Source: an uncultured Acetatifactor sp.
GTDB lineage: Bacteria; Bacillota; Clostridia; Lachnospirales; Lachnospiraceae
Reading direction: 5' to 3'
Length of the DNA stretch: 7,333 nucleotides
NCBI GenBank assembly: GCA_947626405.1
Contig: CANQSE010000096.1
Location: 1-7,333 of the forward strand
Shown here: positions 1-5,937 of the stretch, piece by piece
Position numbering within the stretch: the stretch's first letter is position 1
How the letters are laid out: each line of letters starts with the position of its first letter
Notes under the pieces: generated by a model
Told to the model about the DNA's origin: nothing
The model's input: only the letters and a program-made list of their open reading frames with translations
Database searches by the model: none
Program-made: the position numbers and the translations under genes

Positions 1-147
1 CAAAAAAAGCAAGTAAAATCTTGCAAAATAAGGAAAAAATTTAATTGGGATCAACTGACAAGTGGCAAACTCGGGAGAGGGTGACTTTTCCTTTTATTCA
101 TAGATACCAGACTGTTGCTTTTGTCTATTTATATTCTTAAAGTAAGG

Positions 148-176
148 TTGACAGAACCGAAGCTTGGTGTTATATT
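148..176 (+). promoter_or_regulatory. Sigma-A type promoter for the nifS–nifU–mnmA operon
   Basis: The -35 box TTGACA (148–153) is a perfect match to consensus. It is followed by a 17-base spacer and the -10 box TATATT (171–176, 5 of 6). A TG dinucleotide at 168–169 makes it an extended -10. Transcription should begin near 183, leaving a leader of about 65 bases before nifS. The surrounding 1–247 stretch is AT-rich and shows no coding frame. A small GCAAG/CTTGC dyad lies far upstream at 9–24. Confidence 0.8.
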
Positions 177-183
177 AATAATC

Positions 184-208
184 AATTCCTAGTAAAATGA
201 TATAAATT
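184..208. promoter_or_regulatory. Imperfect dyad at the nifS transcription start (candidate operator)
   Basis: The outer arms AATT (184–187) and AATT (205–208) are symmetric around base 196. Bases 190–191/201–202 and 194/198 also pair, but 188–189, 192–193 and 195 do not. It overlaps the predicted start of transcription, a common place for a repressor site. Rrf2-family regulators (IscR, CymR) often control such operons. That link is inference only; no regulator gene is in the window. Confidence 0.2.
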
Positions 209-247
209 AAGGTGTTTATAGCCTGAAATGAAAGGTGGAGAGAGACA

Positions 248-1426
248 ATGATATATCTTGACAACGCGGCCACAACAAAAACCGCGCCGGAAGTTGTACA
301 GGCAATGCTTCCATATTTTACCGAGCAGTACGGAAATCCAAGCACCATATACGGGCTGGGAGCCGAGGCGAAAAAGGCGCTCAATCAGGCAAGGCGGACA
401 ATAGCCGCCGCCATCGGTGCAAAGCAGGAGGAAATATATTTTACGGCGGGCGGATCCGAGTCCGACAACTGGGCCTTAAAGGCTGCGGCCGAGGCTTACT
501 CCCAGAAGGGCCGTCACATAATAACAAGCAAAATTGAGCATCATGCTATTCTTCACACCTGCGAATACCTTGAAAAGCAAGGTTACGAGGTCACCTATCT
601 CGACGTGGATAATGACGGACTGGTTGATCCTGAGCAGCTTAAGGCGGCAATCCGCCCGGATACCATACTTATAAGCATAATGTATGCAAATAACGAGATC
701 GGAACCGTGGAGCCAATCGCCGAGCTCGGAGCCATCGCAAGGGAGCGGGGAATTTTATTCCACACCGACGCCGTACAGGCGCTGGGGCAGGTGCCCGTCA
801 ATGTGGATGAGCTTAATGTCGATATGCTGAGCGCAAGCGCACATAAGCTGAACGGGCCCAAAGGAGTCGGGATGCTTTATATCCGCACCGGAGTAAAAAT
901 CCGTTCATTTGTACACGGAGGGGCGCAGGAGCGCAGCCGCAGGGCCGGAACGGAAAATGTTCCCGGCATTGTAGGCTTTGCCGCTGCCGTGGAGAGGGCC
1001 ATGAAGGATTTGGACGGAAAAATGAAGAAGGAGACGGAGCTCAGGGACTATCTGATAAGCCGTGTTGAAAATGAAATCCCCTATTGCCGCCTTAACGGTC
1101 ACAGGACTAAGAGACTTCCCGGAAACGTAAACTTTTCCTTTCAGTTCATAGAGGGAGAGTCGATGCTCATCATGCTCGACATGAAGGGAATCTGCGCCTC
1201 AAGCGGCTCGGCCTGTACGTCGGGCTCGCTGGATCCGTCCCATGTGCTGCTTGCAATCGGACTTAAGCATGAGATTGCACACGGTTCGCTGCGGCTTACG
1301 CTTTCCGAGGAAAACACCACGGAGGAGATCGACGTTGTGGTAGAGGAATTAAAGCGGATCGTGGCAAAGCTTCGGGAGATGTCGCCGCTTTATGAGGATT
1401 TCATCTCGAAAAAAGGCGCAAAGTAA
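248..1426 (+). CDS. nifS: Cysteine desulfurase (NifS/IscS group I)
   Basis: This PLP enzyme converts L-cysteine to L-alanine and holds the sulfur as a persulfide on its active-site cysteine, for delivery to Fe-S scaffolds and tRNA thiolases. The 392 residues are normal length and a full class V aminotransferase fold is visible. Residues 3–10 (YLDNAATT) start the domain. The EHH at 97–99 supplies the His that stacks on PLP, and ANNE (147–150) and HTDAVQ (172–177) are PLP contacts. Lys200 in SAHKLNGPKG is the Schiff-base lysine, and Cys323 in SSGSACTSGS is the sulfur carrier on the mobile loop. The start follows AAAGGTGG (231–238) with a 9-base gap. nifU follows 69 bases downstream with no terminator between, which supports an operon. 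The paired IscU-type scaffold favours general Fe-S and tRNA duty over nitrogenase. The name iscS would be equally apt. Confidence 0.96.
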   Translation: MIYLDNAATTKTAPEVVQAMLPYFTEQYGNPSTIYGLGAEAKKALNQARRTIAAAIGAKQEEIYFTAGGSESDNWALKAAAEAYSQKGRHIITSKIEHHAILHTCEYLEKQGYEVTYLDVDNDGLVDPEQLKAAIRPDTILISIMYANNEIGTVEPIAELGAIARERGILFHTDAVQALGQVPVNVDELNVDMLSASAHKLNGPKGVGMLYIRTGVKIRSFVHGGAQERSRRAGTENVPGIVGFAAAVERAMKDLDGKMKKETELRDYLISRVENEIPYCRLNGHRTKRLPGNVNFSFQFIEGESMLIMLDMKGICASSGSACTSGSLDPSHVLLAIGLKHEIAHGSLRLTLSEENTTEEIDVVVEELKRIVAKLREMSPLYEDFISKKGAK

Positions 1427-1466
1427 AGACGGAGCGGTACGCTCGGGAATTGTTGATAATTGCAGG

Positions 1467-1492
1467 GCTGCACCTGGCAGCGGAAAAGAGGA
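1467..1492 (+). promoter_or_regulatory. Hairpin plus purine-rich ribosome binding tract in front of nifU (shared with pgk)
   Basis: GCTGC (1467–1471) and GCAGC (1477–1481) can form a 5-bp stem with a 5-base loop. GGAAAAGAGGA (1482–1492) follows directly. The 16 bases 1477–1492 recur exactly at 5917–5932, again just before a start codon and again behind a GCTGC arm. The AGAGGA is only 3 bases from the nifU ATG, so GGA at 1482–1484 may help set ribosome spacing. Confidence 0.45.
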
Positions 1493-1495
1493 TAT

Positions 1496-1933
1496 ATGTA
1501 TAGCGAAAAAGTGATGGATCATTTTCAGAACCCGAGAAATGTGGGAGAGATTGAGGACGCCAGCGGAGTCGGCACCGTTGGGAACGCCAAATGCGGCGAT
1601 ATCATGAGAATTTTCCTTGACATAGACGAAAACGGAGTCGTCAGGGATGCAAAGTTTAAGACCTTCGGCTGCGGCGCCGCCGTCGCCACAAGCTCGATGG
1701 CCACGGAAATGGTCAAGGGAAAGACGATCAAAGAGGCGCTCCAGGTCACAAACAAGGCTGTGATGGAGGCTCTTGACGGTCTGCCGCCGGTAAAGGTCCA
1801 CTGTTCGCTTCTTGCCGAGGAGGCTATTCATGCCGCGCTGTGGGATTACGCGGAGAAAAACCATATCGTGATCGAAGGGCTTGAAAAGCCCAAAAACGAT
1901 ATAAGCGAGGGCGAGAACGAGGAGGAGTATTAA
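1496..1933 (+). CDS. nifU: IscU-type Fe-S cluster assembly scaffold (NifU/IscU family)
   Basis: This 145-residue protein is the scaffold on which the upstream cysteine desulfurase builds [2Fe-2S] clusters. The three conserved ligand cysteines are present: Cys33 in AKCGD with the adjacent Asp35, Cys59 in FGCGAA, and Cys103 in [10 protein letters not shown]. Residues 96–100 read LPPVK, the sequence that the HscA chaperone grips in proteobacterial IscU. The C-terminus is acidic (GENEEEY). There is no C-terminal Nfu domain or central ferredoxin domain, so it is IscU-like rather than full-length Azotobacter NifU. I chose ATG 1496 because the family begins [10 protein letters not shown]. An in-frame TTG at 1460 would add 12 residues unlike the family and has no good ribosome site. 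It sits between nifS and mnmA on the same strand. Confidence 0.94.
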   Translation: MYSEKVMDHFQNPRNVGEIEDASGVGTVGNAKCGDIMRIFLDIDENGVVRDAKFKTFGCGAAVATSSMATEMVKGKTIKEALQVTNKAVMEALDGLPPVKVHCSLLAEEAIHAALWDYAEKNHIVIEGLEKPKNDISEGENEEEY

Positions 1934-1953
1934 TCCGGACGCATCCGGATTTT
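1932..1953 (+). terminator. Hairpin with short T run between nifU and mnmA
   Basis: AATCCGGA (1932–1939) and TCCGGATT (1944–1951) form a perfect 8-bp stem closed by the tetraloop CGCA. The run of T at 1950–1953 is short. The stem begins inside the nifU stop codon. It may be a weak terminator, an RNA-processing site, or a 3' stabiliser that lowers mnmA expression. It is too weak in its tail to be called a full operon end. Confidence 0.45.
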
Positions 1954-1974
1954 GCAAAAGGACAGCATTGCCAT

Positions 1975-3034
1975 ATGAGAAAAAAGGTGGTTGTTGGAAT
2001 GTCGGGCGGCGTGGATTCTTCCGCGGCCGCCTGTCTTTTAAAGGAGCAGGGTTACGACGTCATAGGAGTCACGATGCAGCTTATTGAGGATGAGGACTGG
2101 ACCCTCGTCCAGGAAAACGGAGGATGCTGCGGCCTGTCAGCGGCGGAGGACGCCCGCAGGGTGGCGGAGCAGATAGGCATCCCGCATTATGTGATGAATT
2201 TTAAGCGGGAATTTAGACAGTACGTAACCGAAAATTTTGTTGAGGAATATTTAAGCGGACACACGCCAAATCCCTGTATAAGGTGTAACCGTTTCGTTAA
2301 ACCGGTGTCTTGAGATCGGGGCGGATTTTATAGCCACCGGCCATTACGCAAGGATCGTGCGGCTTGAAAACGGACGCCTGACAGTGGGAAATTCCGTATC
2401 GGAGGCAAAGGATCAGACGTACGCTTTGTACGGTCTGACCCAGGAACAGCTTGAAAGAACGCTGATGCCGGCAGGGGAGTACACAAAGGAACAGATACGC
2501 GGGATCGCGCGCAGCTACGGACTCTCTGTCGCGGACAAGCCGGACAGCCAGGAAATCTGTTTCGTGCCGGACGGGGATTACGCGGCCTATATACGGCGTG
2601 CGGCGGGGGAGCGTGTGCCAAAGCCGGGAAATTTTGTTGACCGAAGCGGAAATGTCCTCGGGCGTCACCGCGGGATTATCCATTACACCGTGGGGCAGCG
2701 AAGGGGTTTGAATCTTCCCATGGGGGAGAGGGTATTTGTTACTGAGATCATACCCGGTTCAAACGAGGTGGTCGTCGGCTCCGCAGAGGATCTGCTCACG
2801 TCAGAGGTGCTGTGCGACAGGCTCAATTTCATGGCGGTGGAGGATCTCGACGGACCTGTGAAGGTCAGGGCAAAGATCAGATACAACCACAGGGGAGAGG
2901 ACTGCGTGATCGAAAAAACGGATGACGGAAAGGTGCGCTGCAGTTTTGAACGTCCCGTGAGGGCGGCCGCCCCTGGACAGGCTGTCGTCTTTTACCGCGA
3001 CGGATATGTTTTGGGAGGCGGGATCATACTTTGA
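1975..3034 (+). pseudogene. mnmA: tRNA-specific 2-thiouridylase MnmA, frameshifted
   Basis: MnmA uses ATP and persulfide sulfur from a cysteine desulfurase to make 2-thiouridine at position 34 of Lys, Glu and Gln tRNAs. The first part (1975–2313, 112 codons) has the PP-loop SGGVDSS at residues 10–16 and NPCIRCN at 99–105, where Cys104 aligns with catalytic Cys102 of E. coli. It then runs into TGA at 2311–2313. The rest continues one frame over, reading [16 protein letters not shown] from 2306. It includes SQEICFVPDG, whose Cys (2558–2560) is the second catalytic cysteine, and the C-terminal beta-barrel ending at 3034. Between the Lys codon 2299–2301 and the IGAD codons only 13 bases remain, where related MnmA proteins have about 10 residues. 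A loss of about 17 bases fits both the frame and the family: restoration would give 358 residues, a normal length. The ATG has AAAGGA 12 bases upstream, a loose spacing. The downstream frame has only a GTG at 2357 as a start-like codon, with no convincing ribosome site. As written the gene should not give a working enzyme. A sequencing or assembly fault is the alternative. Confidence 0.88.
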
Positions 3035-3069
3035 CGGCGCCTGACTAAAGACAGGCACGGCGTTTTTTT
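3034..3069 (+). terminator. Rho-independent terminator after mnmA
   Basis: GCCTG (3039–3043) pairs with CAGGC (3052–3056) around an 8-base loop. Weaker outer pairing (ACG 3034–3036 with CGT 3061–3063, with a mismatch and a bulge) extends the stem. Seven T residues (3063–3069) follow. It starts at the mnmA stop codon, so it ends the nifS–nifU–mnmA unit. Confidence 0.75.
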
Positions 3070-3117
3070 CCCCGCATAGGTTTAAAGGGAGAAGCTTATA
3101 CTGCAGAGGAGCAAATT

Positions 3118-3642
3118 ATGGATTTTGGATTTGGAGGCGGTAACAATAAGGCGCCGAGGTTTCAAAGGGTTGAGGGAACCATAACTGACATTATGCCTGC
3201 CGGCGGTGCGGGAGGACGGCCCGGAGGCTGCGGCATGCTCGTTTCGGTTGATACGGACGACGGGCAGACGGTGAATATGAAAGTAGTGCCGTCAACCTAT
3301 GTGGTTGACTTTGAGACGCTGTCGACAGGGATGAGATGTATTTTCTGGTATCCCGCGGACGCGCCCGCCATACTGATCTATCCGCCGCAGTACACCGCCG
3401 CGGCAGCGGCAGAGTATAAGAGCGGGCGCATGATAGACGTAAGCTATTACGGCGCCGGCATGGTGAACGCCGAGAGGACTCTTAAACTCAATCTCGACGC
3501 CTCGGTGGAGATTCGGACGACAAATGAACAGTATTATATGGGAAGTCCGGCGAATAACGATCTTCTGGTGATTTACGGCAACTCTACCAGGAGCGTCCCG
3601 GCACAGACAACGCCGGAGAAAATTGTGGTGCTCTGCGGCTGA
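3118..3642 (+). CDS. Conserved clostridial-type protein of unknown function, two beta-rich halves
   Basis: This 174-residue protein has an excellent ribosome site, AGAGGAG (3105–3111), 6 bases before the ATG. I do not know its function. It has no signal peptide and no membrane segment. The N-terminus is Gly-rich (3–9), and a Gly/Pro-rich loop follows at 28–39. Residues 16–92 look like a small beta domain (VEGTITDI, MLVSVDTDDGQTVNMKV, STYVVDF) ending in the hydrophobic IYPPQY at 87–92. An Ala run (94–98) acts as a linker. Residues 104–173 look like a second beta domain (TLKLNLDASVEI, DLLVIYGNSTRSVPAQTTP, IVVLC). Both halves share a 'strand, small loop, strand, then PP/PA motif' plan, so an ancient duplication of an OB- or Sm-like fold is possible (inference). 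From memory, similar proteins occur in Lachnospiraceae without a named role. The mnmA terminator lies upstream and a convergent gene lies downstream, so it is probably a single-gene unit. No convincing promoter was seen at 3070–3117. A -10-like TATACT at 3097–3102 lacks a -35. Confidence 0.85.
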   Translation: MDFGFGGGNNKAPRFQRVEGTITDIMPAGGAGGRPGGCGMLVSVDTDDGQTVNMKVVPSTYVVDFETLSTGMRCIFWYPADAPAILIYPPQYTAAAAAEYKSGRMIDVSYYGAGMVNAERTLKLNLDASVEIRTTNEQYYMGSPANNDLLVIYGNSTRSVPAQTTPEKIVVLCG

Positions 3643-3651
3643 ACGTACAGT

Positions 3652-3687
3652 CCGCCCGCCGGATGAGATTATCCTGCGGGCGGCTTT
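3652..3687. terminator. GC-rich hairpin between convergent genes
   Basis: Bases 3652–3664 pair with 3671–3683 in a 13-position stem with one mismatch (core CCGCCCGC/GCGGGCGG) around the loop GAGATT. It lies between the 3' ends of the unknown gene and the PHP gene. The plus-strand tail is only CTTT and the minus-strand tail has no T run. Termination would therefore rest on stem strength, or the hairpin may just protect 3' ends. Confidence 0.55.
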
Positions 3688-3690
3688 ATG

Positions 3691-4509
3691 TTACAGCTTC
3701 CTGAACGAGGGAGTCCTCTTTTCAAAGACAGTATAATATCGGAAACCACATTCTGTCAGCAGATCCGCGGCGGTTTTAAAGTGAGCGGCGACTTCATCCG
3801 GAGAGTGGGCGTCTGAGCCTGCGGTAACGATCTCGCCTCCAAGCTCGCGGTAACGCTTAAGGATTCCGGCGCAGGGGTGCGGACCAAGCATACCGCTTTT
3901 TATTCCTCCCGTGTTTATTTCAAGCCCTTTTTCCCTTTCAATCAGCTCTTTAAGAATTTTATCCAGGATATCGCTGTATTTTTCGTAGGAATACTCGCTG
4001 TCCCTGTTCGGGCCGTATCTGACAACATAGTCGAGATGCCCGTAAACGTCAAAGCAGGAAAATTTCCTGACGTTTTCGAGAACGGATTCAAAGTATTCCC
4101 GATAGGCTTCTTCTTCCGTGCGCCCCTCGTAAAAGGAGGGATAATAAGGATCCTTCCCGTGGCAGATATGGGATGAGCCTATGACAAAATCAAACGGGAA
4201 GGAACCGGCGTAGACGCTTGCCGGACGGAATACCTCCGCCTGAAGTCCAAGCTCAACGCCAAAGAGGATATTTATCTTTCCCTCGTATTTTTCCTTAAGT
4301 CCGGCGAGATCGTAGAGATAGGAGTCGGTGTTAAGCAGAAAAGCTTTCCCGGGTCCGTCGTCGGAGTCGGGGAAATCGATATCGTGGTGCTCGGTAAAGC
4401 ACATGGTGTCAAGACCCTGCCGTATTCCGCTCAGTATCATTTCCTCCATGGGAGCGTCGGAATCTCCGGAGTGGAGCGAGTGCAGGTGACAGTCGGCTGT
4501 AATTGGCAT
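3691..4509 (-). CDS. PHP-domain phosphoesterase, histidinol-phosphatase (HisJ/HisK) type
   Basis: This 272-residue metal-dependent phosphatase has the PHP motifs in order. They are HLH (8–10) in DCHLHSLHSGD, TEHHD (39–43), GVELG (84–88), the His of IGSSHICHG (114), GHLDYVVRYG (157–166), and GSDAH (231–235). These supply the His/Asp/Glu ligands of the trinuclear metal site. The layout matches the HisJ family, which hydrolyses L-histidinol phosphate to histidinol in histidine synthesis. No other his gene is nearby, so the substrate remains inferred, and other PHP proteins of this type act on different phosphate esters. The start ATG (4509–4507) has GGGAGGT (4521–4515) upstream with a 5-base gap. 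Length and motifs look intact. The gene converges with the unknown gene on one side and diverges from gap on the other. A promoter candidate lies at 4604–4632. Confidence 0.9.
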   Translation of the reverse strand: MPITADCHLHSLHSGDSDAPMEEMILSGIRQGLDTMCFTEHHDIDFPDSDDGPGKAFLLNTDSYLYDLAGLKEKYEGKINILFGVELGLQAEVFRPASVYAGSFPFDFVIGSSHICHGKDPYYPSFYEGRTEEEAYREYFESVLENVRKFSCFDVYGHLDYVVRYGPNRDSEYSYEKYSDILDKILKELIEREKGLEINTGGIKSGMLGPHPCAGILKRYRELGGEIVTAGSDAHSPDEVAAHFKTAADLLTECGFRYYTVFEKRTPSFRKL

Positions 4510-4534
4510 TGCTTACCTCCCGGGACCGCATATT

Positions 4535-4597
4535 TGTATCCGCGCCGGCAAAAAAGCGCGCCGCACGGGACGCGGGGAGTGTCCGGACCCCGCGCAG
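4535..4597 (-). promoter_or_regulatory. GC-rich structured 5' leader of the PHP gene
   Basis: On the minus strand the predicted transcript begins near 4597. It soon forms CGCGGGG / CCCCGCG, a perfect 7-bp stem around a 10-base loop. A GC-rich segment (GGCGCGC) follows, running into T6 (the A6 at 4550–4555 on the plus strand), then more GC-rich sequence that can pair with it. A terminator-like or alternative-pairing leader is possible, but I recognise no known riboswitch class and no leader peptide. Confidence 0.3.
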
Positions 4598-4603
4598 ATT
4601 TTT

Positions 4604-4632
4604 ATTTTAACGCTAAACTGTGTATTTTACAA
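4604..4632 (-). promoter_or_regulatory. Candidate promoter for the PHP phosphatase gene
   Basis: Read on the minus strand, the -35 box is TTGTAA (4632–4627). It is followed by exactly 17 bases and the -10 box TAAAAT (4609–4604, 5 of 6 matches to TATAAT). The start would be near 4597, giving a leader of about 90 bases. Confidence 0.5.
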
Positions 4633-4664
4633 CTCACATTTTTAAAATTATTTTCATTTACATC

Positions 4665-4693
4665 TTGAATTATATGGGGAAATTATGTAAAAT
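4665..4693 (+). promoter_or_regulatory. Candidate promoter for gap
   Basis: TTGAAT (4665–4670), a 17-base spacer and TAAAAT (4688–4693) form a reasonable sigma-A promoter. The predicted start is near 4700, so the gap leader is about 79 bases. A perfect TTGACA also occurs at 4712–4717, but no -10 lies at the right distance from it. Confidence 0.55.
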
Positions 4694-4719
4694 ATCTTTG
4701 CTGATAAAATTTTGACAAA

Positions 4720-4736
4720 CCGGCAGGATATGCCGG
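4720..4736 (+). promoter_or_regulatory. Perfect 6-bp hairpin or palindrome in the gap leader
   Basis: CCGGCA (4720–4725) and TGCCGG (4731–4736) flank the loop GGATA. It lies inside the predicted untranslated leader, 28 bases before the ribosome site. It could be an RNA stem that protects the highly expressed gap mRNA or an operator for a DNA-binding regulator. The sequence does not decide between these. Confidence 0.45.
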
Positions 4737-4778
4737 GAATGTTAAAATCCATAAAAAATATTTTAGGAGGAAATCAAA

Positions 4779-5792
4779 ATGGCAGTAAGAGTAGCAATCA
4801 ACGGTTTCGGACGTATCGGCCGTCTGGCATTCAGACAGATGTTTGACGCAGAAGGGTATGAGGTTGTAGCAATCAACGACCTGACAAGCCCTACAATGCT
4901 GGCGCATCTGTTGAAGTATGACTCCTCTCAGGGTAAGTACAAATATGCCGATTCCGTAGTGGCTGGTGAGGACAACATCACCGTGAACGGCAAGACAATC
5001 ACAATCTACAAAGAGGCTGACGCTTCCAAGCTTCCCTGGGGAGAGCTTAAGGTAGACGTTGTTCTGGAGTGTACCGGTTTCTATACCTCCAAGGACAAGG
5101 CAAGCGCACATATCACAGCAGGCGCACGCAAGGTTGTTATCTCCGCTCCTGCAGGAAACGACCTTCCTACCATCGTATACAACGTTAACCACAAGACCCT
5201 TAAGCCCGAAGATACGGTTATCTCCGCGGCTTCCTGCACAACCAACTGCCTTGCTCCCATGGCAAAGGCTCTTAACGACTGCAGACCTATTATGAGCGGA
5301 ATTATGACTACCGTTCACGCTTACACCGGCGACCAGATGATCCTTGACGGACCTCAGAGAAAGGGTGATCTCAGAAGAAGCCGCGCAGGCGCTTGCAACA
5401 TCGTTCCCAACTCCACAGGTGCAGCAAAGGCAATCGGCCTTGTTATCCCTGAGCTTAACGGCAAGCTGATCGGTTCAGCACAGCGTGTACCTACCCCCAC
5501 CGGTTCCACCACAATCCTGGTAGCCGTTGTGAAGGGCGCTGTGACAAAGGATGAGATCAATGCGGCTATGAAGGCTGCTGCAACCGAGTCCTTTGCATAC
5601 AACACCGACGAGATCGTATCTTCCGACATTATCGGAAGCACCTACGGCTCCATCTTCGATGCAACCCAGACCATGGTAGCTCCCATGGAGGACGGCAATA
5701 CTCAGGTTCAGGTCGTATCATGGTATGACAACGAGAACAGCTATACCTCTCAGATGGTTCGTACCATAAAGTATTTCAGCGAGCTTAAGTAA
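4779..5792 (+). CDS. gap: Glyceraldehyde-3-phosphate dehydrogenase, type I, NAD-dependent
   Basis: The enzyme oxidises glyceraldehyde 3-phosphate with NAD+ and phosphate to 1,3-bisphosphoglycerate in the cytosol. The 337 residues are full length. NGFGRIGR (8–15) is the Rossmann dinucleotide loop, and Asp34 in AIND points to NAD rather than NADP use. SCTTNC (152–157) carries catalytic Cys153, and His180 in [10 protein letters not shown] activates it. The phosphate-site and S-loop region [15 protein letters not shown] (190–204) and the C-terminal WYDNENSY (315–322) are intact. The ribosome site AGGAGG (4765–4770) lies 8 bases before the ATG, and the codons look tuned for high expression. A strong terminator follows 22 bases after the stop codon. 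pgk is next downstream, so the product feeds directly into its neighbour's reaction. Confidence 0.98.
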   Translation: MAVRVAINGFGRIGRLAFRQMFDAEGYEVVAINDLTSPTMLAHLLKYDSSQGKYKYADSVVAGEDNITVNGKTITIYKEADASKLPWGELKVDVVLECTGFYTSKDKASAHITAGARKVVISAPAGNDLPTIVYNVNHKTLKPEDTVISAASCTTNCLAPMAKALNDCRPIMSGIMTTVHAYTGDQMILDGPQRKGDLRRSRAGACNIVPNSTGAAKAIGLVIPELNGKLIGSAQRVPTPTGSTTILVAVVKGAVTKDEINAAMKAAATESFAYNTDEIVSSDIIGSTYGSIFDATQTMVAPMEDGNTQVQVVSWYDNENSYTSQMVRTIKYFSELK

Positions 5793-5814
5793 GCTTCAGT
5801 AAACGATGACCTAT

Positions 5815-5847
5815 AAAGGGTCCGGTCGCAGGACCGGACCCTTTTTT
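5815..5847 (+). terminator. Strong rho-independent terminator after gap
   Basis: GGGTCCGGTC (5818–5827) and GACCGGACCC (5832–5841) form a perfect 10-bp stem with the loop GCAG. It is followed by T6 (5842–5847). Three A residues (5815–5817) can pair with the first three T, giving up to 13 bp. It should end most gap transcripts before pgk. Confidence 0.95.
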
Positions 5848-5905
5848 CAACGTATTTTAAACGGAAACAATAAGCTTTATCATATGGCCTTGACAGAAAA
5901 GAAAA

Positions 5906-5932
5906 GCTGCGCACGTGCAGCGGAAAAGAGGA
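5906..5932 (+). promoter_or_regulatory. Hairpin plus purine-rich ribosome binding tract in front of pgk (shared with nifU)
   Basis: GCTGC (5906–5910) and GCAGC (5917–5921) can pair around the 6-base loop GCACGT. GGAAAAGAGGA (5922–5932) then supplies the ribosome site, with GAGG 6 bases before the pgk ATG. The 16 bases 5917–5932 are identical to 1477–1492. Confidence 0.5.
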
Positions 5933-5937
5933 ATGAA

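Noticed and set aside
1..147. Possible end of an upstream gene, tRNA or riboswitch
   Set aside because: No coding frame, cloverleaf or known riboswitch core could be made out. Only an AT-rich stretch with a small 5-bp dyad (9–24) is visible.
1460..1495. TTG start adding 12 residues to NifU
   Set aside because: The added residues do not resemble the family, whose N-terminus matches [10 protein letters not shown] from 1496.
1349..1957. 202-codon open frame on the minus strand
   Set aside because: It lies antisense to nifS and nifU, which have clear catalytic motifs. It has no recognisable protein features and arises from the GC-rich codon pattern.
2357..3034. Independent gene starting at GTG 2357
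   Set aside because: It is the C-terminal part of MnmA. The family sequence continues upstream in the same frame to about 2306, so the GTG is not a natural start.
4712..4717. Perfect TTGACA as the -35 of gap
   Set aside because: The nearest -10-like TAAAAT (4743–4748) is 25 bases away, and nothing suitable lies at 16–18 bases. The pair at 4665/4688 fits better.
4683..5318. 211-codon open frame on the minus strand
   Set aside because: It is antisense to gap and its leader. It is Cys-rich by chance and has no ribosome site or motifs.
5890..5895. TTGACA as the -35 of pgk
   Set aside because: The bases 17 downstream fall in the GC-rich hairpin arm and do not resemble a -10 box.
5806..5937. 44-codon in-frame N-terminal extension of phosphoglycerate kinase
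   Set aside because: It would read through the gap terminator stem, has no ribosome site, and is unlike the family N-terminus. ATG 5938 has a good ribosome site.
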